This document shows, one piece after another, positions 1 to 6,643 of a stretch of DNA of 46,314 bases. This DNA comes from Rhodobacter sp. NTK016B (GTDB lineage: Bacteria > Pseudomonadota > Alphaproteobacteria > Rhodobacterales > Rhodobacteraceae). Location: assembly GCF_017303295.1 (NCBI RefSeq), contig NZ_JAFKOK010000024.1, positions 1 through 46,314 of the forward strand, given 5' to 3'. Below the pieces are notes generated by a model. The model was not told the origin of the DNA and made no database searches. It was given only the letters and a program-made list of their open reading frames with translations. The position numbers and the translations under genes were made by a program. Each line of letters begins with the position of its first letter. Within the stretch, counting starts at the first letter, position 1.

Positions 1-2
1 CG

Positions 3-92
3 CCGATCGCCATGGAAGAGAAGCTGCGCTTCGCTATCCGTGAAGGCGGCCGTACGGTTGGGGCCGGGGTCGTCTCCAAGATCATCAAGTGA
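3..92 (+). CDS. tuf: Elongation factor Tu, C-terminal end only (partial)
   Basis: The frame is open from the window edge and reads PIAMEEKLRFAIREGGRTVG followed by AGVVSKIIK and a TGA stop at 90-92. This is the conserved end of EF-Tu domain 3, with the FAIREGGRTVGAGVV signature. EF-Tu delivers aminoacyl-tRNA to the ribosome as a GTP complex. Only the last 29 residues are inside the window, so the copy (tufA or tufB) cannot be told; many proteobacteria carry two. A hairpin terminator follows at 169-192, and between stop and terminator lies a second, out-of-frame copy of the last codons. Confidence 0.95.
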   Translation, partial: PIAMEEKLRFAIREGGRTVGAGVVSKIIK

Positions 93-106
93 TCTTGGAC
101 ACTCAG

Positions 107-142
107 GGCGCCGCCGGCGTCGTGTCGAAAATCATCAAGTAA
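107..142 (+). pseudogene. Duplicated remnant of the EF-Tu C-terminus
   Basis: Reading from 107 gives GAAGVVSKIIK and a TAA stop at 140-142. This nearly repeats the GAGVVSKIIK end of the EF-Tu gene that stops 50 bases upstream. Over the last 30 coding bases the two copies match at 24 positions, and four of the six differences are at third codon positions. It is in a different frame from the upstream gene and has no start codon. It looks like a scar of tandem duplication or recombination between tuf copies; this origin is inferred. Confidence 0.7.
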
Positions 143-168
143 GCGATCCCGGATCGAAACCTTGACGC

Positions 169-192
169 GGGCGCCCTTCGGGGCGCCCGTTT
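169..192 (+). terminator. Hairpin terminator after tuf
   Basis: GGGCGCCC at 169-176 pairs with GGGCGCCC at 181-188 around a TTCG tetraloop, an eight-pair GC stem, followed by GTTTGC. The U-tract is short, but the stem and stable loop are typical of an intrinsic terminator. It lies after both the real EF-Tu stop and the remnant stop. Confidence 0.75.
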
Positions 193-228
193 GCATTCAT
201 AGCACCGCCCTTCCGGTGCCCCTTCCGC

Positions 229-255
229 CGTTAACCTCTCTTAAATGGTTAACCG
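229..255 (+). promoter_or_regulatory. CtrA-like TTAA motif / inverted repeat upstream of comM
   Basis: CGTTAACC (229-236) and GGTTAACC (247-254) form an inverted repeat, with a third TTAA at 241-244 between them. TTAA occurs at 231, 241 and 249, so spacings are TTAA-N6-TTAA and TTAA-N4-TTAA. The alphaproteobacterial response regulator CtrA binds TTAA-N7-TTAA and TTAACC half sites, and comM is known to be under CtrA control in Rhodobacter capsulatus. The spacing here is one base short of consensus, so binding is an inference. A weaker dyad, TGAACCC (262-268) with GGGTTC (279-284), follows. Confidence 0.45.
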
Positions 256-300
256 CGATCCTGAACCCGTTCGGTAAAGGGTTCGGAAACGGGGGAAACG

Positions 301-1818
301 ATGCTGGCCTGCGCGCGCACCGTGGCCTTCGACGGCCTCGAAGCCCGACTGGTCGAGGCGCAATGCGTGCTCTCGCCCGGCCTTCCCGCCTTTCATGTCG
401 TGGGCCTGCCGGACAAGGCGGTCTCGGAGGCGCGCGAACGGGTGCGCGCCGCGCTGACCTCTCTGTCGATTGCCTTGCCGCCCAAGCGCATCACCGTGAA
501 CCTGTCGCCCGCCGACCTGCCCAAGGAAGGCTCGCATTTCGACCTGCCCATCGCGCTGGCGCTGCTCGCCGCGCTTGGCATCGTCCCGCCCGAGGATCTG
601 GCGCAATCGGTCTCGCTGGGCGAGTTGTCGCTCGACGGCGCGCTGGTCCCCGTCGTGGGCGCGCTGCCCGCCGCAATGGCCGCTGCCGCCGCCGATTGCG
701 TGATGATCTGCCCGCATACCTGCGGGGCCGAGGCCGCCTGGGTCGGCGCCGCGCAGGTCTTCGCGCCCGCCAGCCTGCAGGAAGCCATCGCCCATTTCAC
801 CGGCCGCGCGCCCCTGCCCCGCGCCATGCCGGGCGAGGTAACGTCACCGCCGTCGCCGCGCGATCTGCGCGACGTGAAGGGGCAGGAACGCGCCAAGCGG
901 GCGCTCGAAATCGCCGGGGCCGGGCGCCACCACTTATTGATGATCGGCGCGCCGGGCTCGGGGAAATCCATGCTCGCCGCCCGCCTGCCCGGCCTTCTTC
1001 CGCCCCTCTCGCCAGAGGAAGCGCTGGAAACCTCGATGATCCACTCGCTGGCCGGGCTTCTGGACGATGGCGGCATCTCGCGCCTGCGCCCGTACCGCGA
1101 ACCGCATCACACCGCCTCGGTCGCAGCGATCGTCGGCGGCGGCAAGGGCGCGAAACCGGGCGAGATCAGCCTTGCCCATAACGGGGTGCTGTTCCTTGAC
1201 GAATTGCCCGAATTCCCGCGCACCGTGCTGGAAACCCTGCGCCAGCCCATCGAAACCGGCGAGGTCGTCGTGGCCCGCGCCAACGCCCATGTGCGCTATC
1301 CGTGCCGCTTTCTGCTGGTTGCGGCGGCCAATCCCTGCCGCTGCGGTTTCCTTGCCGAGCCGGGGAGGGCCTGCAACCGCGCGCCCGCCTGCGGCGAGGA
1401 TTACATCGGCCGCATTTCCGGCCCGCTGATGGACCGTTTCGACCTGCGGCTCGACGTGCCCGCCGTCGCGTGGTCCGATCTGGACCTACCCGCCTCGGGC
1501 GAGACCTCGCAGGCTGTGGCCGAACGCATCGACGCCGCGCGTGCACGGCAGGCGCAGCGCTTCGCCGGGCATCCGGGAGTGCGGGTCAATGCCGATGCCG
1601 AAGGCGCACTGCTCGAAGAAATCGCCGCGCCCGATACCGAGGGGCGCGAGATCCTCGCCCGCGCCGCGGACCGTTTCGGTCTGACCGCACGCGGCTATCA
1701 CCGGGTGTTGCGGCTGGCGCGGACCATCGCCGATCTCGACGCCAGCACCGATATTCGCGCCCCGCATGTGGCCGAGGCGATCAGCTTTCGGCTTCTGGTG
1801 CCAGAACCCGCCGGATAA
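301..1818 (+). CDS. comM: ComM / YifB-family AAA+ ATPase (Mg-chelatase-like)
   Basis: This 505-residue protein belongs to the ComM/YifB family, hexameric helicases that promote branch migration when incoming single-stranded DNA is recombined during transformation. The N-terminal ChlI-like domain opens with LACARTVAFDGLEARLVEAQ. Walker A (GAPGSGKS) is near residue 217, Walker B (VLFLDELPEF) near 296, and the family cysteines follow in NPCRCGF...ACNRAPACG. The C-terminal Mg-chelatase domain covers about the last 95 residues. Length is normal for the family. In Rhodobacter capsulatus comM is needed for recipients of gene-transfer-agent DNA. The 3' end overlaps the convergent esterase gene by 38 bases. 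A TTAA-rich CtrA-like site lies about 50 bases upstream. Confidence 0.95.
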   Translation: MLACARTVAFDGLEARLVEAQCVLSPGLPAFHVVGLPDKAVSEARERVRAALTSLSIALPPKRITVNLSPADLPKEGSHFDLPIALALLAALGIVPPEDLAQSVSLGELSLDGALVPVVGALPAAMAAAAADCVMICPHTCGAEAAWVGAAQVFAPASLQEAIAHFTGRAPLPRAMPGEVTSPPSPRDLRDVKGQERAKRALEIAGAGRHHLLMIGAPGSGKSMLAARLPGLLPPLSPEEALETSMIHSLAGLLDDGGISRLRPYREPHHTASVAAIVGGGKGAKPGEISLAHNGVLFLDELPEFPRTVLETLRQPIETGEVVVARANAHVRYPCRFLLVAAANPCRCGFLAEPGRACNRAPACGEDYIGRISGPLMDRFDLRLDVPAVAWSDLDLPASGETSQAVAERIDAARARQAQRFAGHPGVRVNADAEGALLEEIAAPDTEGREILARAADRFGLTARGYHRVLRLARTIADLDASTDIRAPHVAEAISFRLLVPEPAG

Positions 1819-2686
1819 AACGCGCCGTGTCGTCGAGCGTGTCGCGCGCCTCGGGCAGCCAGTTGAACAGCATCGGCCAAACATGCGGCAGATCACCGGC
1901 CAGCCGGATCTCGGCGCGCGGCAGGCGGCCGCGCATACGCAGCGCATCGTCGCGCAGGATCTCGGTCTGCGCGGTATGGATCAGCACGGGCGGCGGGTCG
2001 GGAAACTCGGCATGCAGCGGCGACAGGCGTGCATCCATCGCGTCCTGCGGCGTAGCCCCGCCGAGGATCATCGCCCGGATCTCGGTCAGGCGATGGCCCG
2101 GCAGCAGTTGATCGCGCGAGGCATTGGTGACCAGCGACGCGCCCGACAGCGTCAGGTCGGTCCAGGGCGAGAACCCGACATAACCCGCCGGGCACAGCCC
2201 CCGCGCACACAGCCGCGCGAGCAGCGCCAGCGCCAGCCCCCCACCGGCGGAATCGCCCGCCAGAACAATGGTTTCGGGCGCATGGCCCAGCGCGACCAGC
2301 CCGAGGAACGCGGCCTCGGCATCCTCGAAAGCGGCGGGGAACGGGTGCTCGGGAGCGAGCCGGTAATCGGGCATGAACACGCGCGTACCGGTGCGCCGCG
2401 CCAGTTCGGCGCCCAGTGCCAGATGGCTGCGCGGGCTGCCCATCAGATAGGCGCCACCATGAAAATACAGGATCACGCCGCTATCTTCGGGCCGGTTCGA
2501 CACCCACAGGCCGGGGGTGCCGCCCGCCTCGCCCGGCAGGTCCAGCGTGCCGGGGGGCACGCGGAAGCTGCGCCGCGCGAGGCGCTCGAAATGAGCGCGC
2601 GCCGCGACCGGGTCACGCTGACGGCGCAGGGCCGGACGCGAGAAGCGCAGCGCGATGGCGCGGATGACCTGCGCCTGCCAACTCAT
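1781..2686 (-). CDS. Alpha/beta hydrolase of the HSL (hormone-sensitive lipase) esterase type
   Basis: A 301-residue cytoplasmic hydrolase. The HGG oxyanion-hole motif is at residues 76-78 (LYFHGGAYLMG) and the nucleophile elbow GDSAGG carries Ser146. A likely acid residue lies in QTEILRDDALR and the catalytic His in DLPHVWPM near the end. These are marks of bacterial HSL (family IV) carboxylesterases acting on short-chain esters; the natural substrate cannot be read from sequence. Its ATG overlaps the gshB stop as ATGA, so the two are probably co-translated. Its 3' end overlaps the comM 3' end tail to tail (1781-1818). Confidence 0.9.
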   Translation of the reverse strand: MSWQAQVIRAIALRFSRPALRRQRDPVAARAHFERLARRSFRVPPGTLDLPGEAGGTPGLWVSNRPEDSGVILYFHGGAYLMGSPRSHLALGAELARRTGTRVFMPDYRLAPEHPFPAAFEDAEAAFLGLVALGHAPETIVLAGDSAGGGLALALLARLCARGLCPAGYVGFSPWTDLTLSGASLVTNASRDQLLPGHRLTEIRAMILGGATPQDAMDARLSPLHAEFPDPPPVLIHTAQTEILRDDALRMRGRLPRAEIRLAGDLPHVWPMLFNWLPEARDTLDDTARFIRRVLAPEAES

Positions 2687-3630
2687 GAGGCGGCGCGCTT
2701 TTCCTCCAGAACCTCCCAGATACGGCCCGCGACGTTGATGCCGTCGAACCGTTCGAGTTCCTGGATCCCGGTGGGCGAGGTCACGTTGATCTCGGTCAGC
2801 CAGTCGCCGATCACGTCGATGCCGACGAAGACCTGACCCTTTTCCCGCAGAAGCGGGCCGATCTTGGCACAGATCTCGAGATCGCGCTCGGTCAGCGCGA
2901 CCTTTTCGGGGCGACCGCCCACATGCATGTTCGAGCGCGTCTCGCCTTCGGCGGGCACGCGGTTGATCGCGCCGATCGGCTCGCCGTCGATCAGGATCAC
3001 CCGCTTGTCGCCCTTGGACACGGCGGGCAGAAATTTCTGCACGATCAGCGGCTCGCGCGAGAACCCGGTGAACAGCTCATGCAGCGAAGACAGGTTGCGG
3101 TCGTTCTGATCGAGCCGGAACACGCCCGCGCCGCCATTGCCGTAGAGCGGCTTGAGGATCACGTCGCCATGCCGATGCTTGAAGTCTTTGATCTCGTCGA
3201 GAGACCGGGCGATCATGGTCGGCGGCGTCAGGTCCTGGAATTGCAAAACCAACAGCTTTTCAGGGTAGTTACGCACCCAGAACGGATCATTAACCACCAG
3301 CACCTCGTCGCGGATCATGTCCAGCAGATGCGTCGTCGTGATGTAGCCCATATCGAAAGGCGGGTCCTGACGCAGCCAGATGACATCCATCGTGGCCAGC
3401 GCGATCCGCTCTTCGGGGCCGAATTCTACATGCTCGCCCTGCACCCGCTTGACGGTGAATGGCCGCGCGCGGGCATAGAGCTTGCCTTCGTCGAAGGTCA
3501 GCTTGTCGGGCGTGTAGACCCACAGGTCATGGCCGCGCGCCTGCGCTTCCTCGGCCAGGCGGAAGGTCGAATCCGCGTTGATGTTGACGCCCTCGATCGG
3601 GTCCATCTGGAAAGCGATTCGCAGCGCCAT
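2683..3630 (-). CDS. gshB: Glutathione synthetase
   Basis: GshB joins gamma-glutamylcysteine and glycine with ATP, the second step of glutathione synthesis. The 315-residue length is typical. The prokaryotic N-terminal domain starts LRIAFQMDPIEGVNI, followed by FWVRNYPEKLL and an ATP-grasp domain with the glycine-rich loop VILKPLYGNGGAGVFRL, the MHVGGRPEK segment and the metal-binding EINVTSPTG end motif. A strong ribosome binding site (AGGAGGT) precedes the ATG. It is the first gene of a leftward pair with the esterase, overlapping it as ATGA. Confidence 0.97.
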   Translation of the reverse strand: MALRIAFQMDPIEGVNINADSTFRLAEEAQARGHDLWVYTPDKLTFDEGKLYARARPFTVKRVQGEHVEFGPEERIALATMDVIWLRQDPPFDMGYITTTHLLDMIRDEVLVVNDPFWVRNYPEKLLVLQFQDLTPPTMIARSLDEIKDFKHRHGDVILKPLYGNGGAGVFRLDQNDRNLSSLHELFTGFSREPLIVQKFLPAVSKGDKRVILIDGEPIGAINRVPAEGETRSNMHVGGRPEKVALTERDLEICAKIGPLLREKGQVFVGIDVIGDWLTEINVTSPTGIQELERFDGINVAGRIWEVLEEKRAAS

Positions 3631-3802
3631 GCCACCTCCTGCCGGTCAATCCGGACGCGGCAGAATGCCGGCCCACAGGATAGATGGCCCAGACGCGGGG
3701 AAGTTTCAATTGCCCGAGCGGAAGTCCAGCGGTTCTGCGCAGAACCCACGTCCGCATCCTGACCCGCAGAGGGGTACGTCCTGCCGTCGGGTCTCCCAGC
3801 CC

Positions 3803-4156
3803 TCAGGCGCAGAGCGCGTTTTCCAGAATCTCGATCCGGCCCATCCCGTCGACAAGCGCCACATCGAAGCGCGCGGGCGTGTTCAGCCCCATCGGGCAGG
3901 TGCCCAGAAATTCGGACGCGCTGTCATAAAGCCGCTGGATCTGCCGCGCCGACAGCCGTTCGGCGGCGCGGGCATGGCTGTGGCTTTTCTTGACCTCGAT
4001 GAAGACGAAACCGTCCCCGTCGCGCATCACCAGATCGATCTCGCCGCCCTTGCCACGCCAGCGATGTTGCACCAGCGGGAAGCCGCGACGCTGGTAATCG
4101 CGCGCGACCTGTCCCTCGGCCGAGAGACCGGCATGATAGGACAGTGATCCGCTCAT
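3803..4156 (-). CDS. UPF0102 (YraN) family nuclease-fold protein
   Basis: A 117-residue member of the YraN/UPF0102 family. It has the family pattern AEGQVARDYQRRG...LVQHRWRGKGGEIDLV...FIEVKKSH. The GEIDLV and EVK segments match the D...ExK metal site of the restriction-endonuclease fold; the role is not established, though it is often placed near DNA repair. I chose the ATG at 4156 because GAAAGG sits at suitable distance upstream and homologues begin close to here. An in-frame ATG at 4177 would overlap the end of rsmI. It follows rsmI on the same strand, a common pairing in proteobacteria. Confidence 0.88.
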   Translation of the reverse strand: MSGSLSYHAGLSAEGQVARDYQRRGFPLVQHRWRGKGGEIDLVMRDGDGFVFIEVKKSHSHARAAERLSARQIQRLYDSASEFLGTCPMGLNTPARFDVALVDGMGRIEILENALCA

Positions 4157-4169
4157 GATCCTTTGCCTT

Positions 4170-5162
4170 TCATTCATCCCCCTTCGCCAGCGCAAGCGCG
4201 CGCTGATAGACCTGCCGCCGCTTCAGGCCGGTGGCTTCGGTCACGGCATCGACCGCCTCACGCAGCGAGGTTCCGTCCATCGCCGCCCGCAGCGCCGCGT
4301 CGAGATCGATTTCGACCTCGCGCGGTTCGGGGCGGCCCAGCAAAACGACGATCTCGCCCTTCAGATCACGCCCTTCGATCGCCCGGGCGACATCGTCCAG
4401 CGTACCGCGAATCACTTCTTCGTAGCGTTTGGTCAATTCGCGGCACAACGCCGCCTCGCGTCCGCCATGCTGCGACAATTCCCCTAACAATCGGTGAACG
4501 CGCTTGGGGCTTTCATACATGACCAGCGTCGCGGGAATCGCCGTCACCTCGTCGAGCCACGCGCGCCGGGCGCCGCCCTGCGCGGGCGGAAACCCCACAA
4601 AGCAGAACCGGTCGCTGGGCAGTCCCGCCACCGCCAGCGCGGCCAGCACCGCCGAGGCACCGGGCGCGGCGAGCACCGGGTGGCCCTCGGCCGTGGCGGC
4701 GCGGGCCAGCTGGAATCCCGGATCGGCCACCAGCGGCGTGCCCGCCTCGCTCGCATAGGCCACGGATTTCCCCTCGGCCAGCAGCGCCATCAGACGCGGG
4801 CGGACCTGCGCGCCGTTATGATCGTGATAGGCGAACAGCGGGCGCCCGCCCAACCGCACACCGTGGATTTCCATCAGGCGGCGCAGGCTGCGGGTGTCCT
4901 CGGCCGCCAGCACATCGGCGCCCGCGAACACATCGAGCGCGCGCAGCGTGATGTCGCGCGCGGCCCCGATCGGGGTCGAGACCAGATGCAGCCCCGGCGG
5001 AATGCGTCCCGGCGCGCGGCGCCAGCCGGCTCCGACCACAACGCCCGCGCCCTCATCGGCGTCGATATCGAGATAGGTATCGGCGGAGCCTTGCGCATCC
5101 TGCCCGGTTTCGGGCGTGGTTTGCGGCTTGTCAGGGCGTTCCGGCTTGTCGTTCTGGGTCAT
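4170..5162 (-). CDS. rsmI: 16S rRNA (cytidine-1402 2'-O)-methyltransferase
   Basis: RsmI methylates the ribose of C1402 in the ribosomal P site using S-adenosylmethionine. The tetrapyrrole-methylase fold is clear: LHLVSTPIGAARDITLRALD, then AAEDTRSLRRLM, YASEAGTPLVADPG, APGASAVLAALAVAGLP, MYESPKRVHRLL and the C-terminal region ending in KRRQVYQRALALAKG. At 330 residues it is longer than usual because about 50 acidic residues precede the catalytic domain. The start is kept because GGAG sits just upstream and no better in-frame start was seen. It shares its fold with the cobalamin methylases later in the window but belongs to a separate family. Confidence 0.95.
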   Translation of the reverse strand: MTQNDKPERPDKPQTTPETGQDAQGSADTYLDIDADEGAGVVVGAGWRRAPGRIPPGLHLVSTPIGAARDITLRALDVFAGADVLAAEDTRSLRRLMEIHGVRLGGRPLFAYHDHNGAQVRPRLMALLAEGKSVAYASEAGTPLVADPGFQLARAATAEGHPVLAAPGASAVLAALAVAGLPSDRFCFVGFPPAQGGARRAWLDEVTAIPATLVMYESPKRVHRLLGELSQHGGREAALCRELTKRYEEVIRGTLDDVARAIEGRDLKGEIVVLLGRPEPREVEIDLDAALRAAMDGTSLREAVDAVTEATGLKRRQVYQRALALAKGDE

Positions 5163-5360
5163 GCTCGCTCCACAGACACGTTTACTTCACCCCTGCTGTT
5201 CAATACTGTTGCCCGCGTTGCAACCCGCTGCAAGCCGCAGCCCGATAATCGACCTTGTCATCCCCCCGCACCGATGCAGATCGGTGTCATAACCCGGTTG
5301 TGAACAGCGCCCGTTTCCCAACCGTCCGAGACACGAACCAAAGTCACCGAGAGGACTTCG

Positions 5361-6554
5361 ATGCGCGCCTTCTTCAGCCCCCGCCGTTCCCTGAGCCGCC
5401 TGACCCGTCGCGGGGCCCTTGTCGGTCTTCTGACGCTCGCGGCCTGCGGTCCCGTCAGTCTGGGGGGTCTGAGCGGCGGTGGCACGGCCAGCATCGACCC
5501 CGATGCGCCGGTGTCCGTGGCGCTTCTGGTTCCGGCGGGTTCGGCGACGCAGGGGAACGACATCCTGGCCTCGAATCTGGAAAACGCGGCGCGTCTGGCG
5601 GTGGGCGACCTGACCGGCGTGCAGATCGACCTGCGGGTCTATTCGACGCAGGGCGATCCGGCGATTGCCGCGCAGGTCGCGCGGCAGGCGGTTGACGAGG
5701 GCGCGCGCATCATCCTCGGGCCGGTCCACGGGGCCGAGGCCACGGCGGTGGGGACCGCGGTGGCGGGCGACGGCATCAACGTGCTGGCCTTCTCGAACAA
5801 CCCGGCCATCGCGGGAAACAACGTCTTCGTGCTGGGCCTGACACCCGACAATGCCGCGCGCCGCATCCTGACCTATGCCAATGCCAATGATCGCGGGCAG
5901 GTCATGGTGATCGGCGAGCGGACCACGGCGGGCGAGCTGATGCTGGCCTCGGTCAACCGGGCGGCGGCGGAAACCGGTGCGCAGATCGTCGCCACCGAGA
6001 CCTATGAATTCTCGCAGCAGGGGATCGTCAACGCGCTGCCGCAACTGGCCTCGACCGCACGGTCCTCGGGCGCGCGCTCGATCCTGTTCACTGCCGACAG
6101 CGCGGGCGCCCTGCCGGTTCTGGCGCAGCTTCTGCCCGACAACCGCATCGCGCCGCCGCAATTCCAGTTCATGGGCGTGACGCAATGGAACGTGCCGCCC
6201 GCAACGCTGCAGCTGCGCGGCCTGCAGGAGGGCTGGTTCACCCTGCCCGACCCGGCCGTCACCGGGCAGTTCGAATCCCGCTACGAGGCCGCCTATGGCG
6301 CCGCGCCGCACCCGATTGCCGGTCTGGCCTATGACGGTATCGCCGCGATCGGCGCGCTGCTGGGGACGGGTTCGCCCGATGCCTTCTCGCGCGCGTCGCT
6401 GACGCAGGGATCTGGCTTTGTCGGCGTCAACGGCGTGTTCCGTTTCCTGCCCGACGGCACCAACCAGCGCGGGCTGGCCGTGGCGACGATCCGCGACAAC
6501 GCGGTGGTGATCCTCGACCCGGCGCCGCGCAGCTTCGCGGGCACCGGGCTCTGA
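5361..6554 (+). CDS. Lipoprotein, penicillin-binding protein activator (LpoA-like periplasmic-binding fold)
   Basis: A 397-residue lipoprotein. The N-terminus has arginines, a hydrophobic stretch and the lipobox LAAC with Cys29, followed by Gly30, so it should be lipid-anchored. The mature part has a type I periplasmic-binding fold: VSVALLVPAGSATQG, NLENAARLAV, ARIILGPVHGAEATAV, FSNNPAIAGNNVFVLGLTP, PIAGLAYDGIAAIGALLG. This matches proteins annotated as PBP activators in Rhodobacterales; the fold also occurs in amino-acid-binding receptors. A role in activating peptidoglycan synthases is inferred from family resemblance. It is divergent from rsmI across a 198-base spacer. Confidence 0.85.
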   Translation: MRAFFSPRRSLSRLTRRGALVGLLTLAACGPVSLGGLSGGGTASIDPDAPVSVALLVPAGSATQGNDILASNLENAARLAVGDLTGVQIDLRVYSTQGDPAIAAQVARQAVDEGARIILGPVHGAEATAVGTAVAGDGINVLAFSNNPAIAGNNVFVLGLTPDNAARRILTYANANDRGQVMVIGERTTAGELMLASVNRAAAETGAQIVATETYEFSQQGIVNALPQLASTARSSGARSILFTADSAGALPVLAQLLPDNRIAPPQFQFMGVTQWNVPPATLQLRGLQEGWFTLPDPAVTGQFESRYEAAYGAAPHPIAGLAYDGIAAIGALLGTGSPDAFSRASLTQGSGFVGVNGVFRFLPDGTNQRGLAVATIRDNAVVILDPAPRSFAGTGL

Positions 6555-6643
6555 CCCCGCGGTGACCCTTCAGCCCTGACCGGGCCGTCGCGTCGGCGCC
6601 TGCGCTGCGGACGGCCCATACAGCCCCCCAGAGAGGACCCGTC

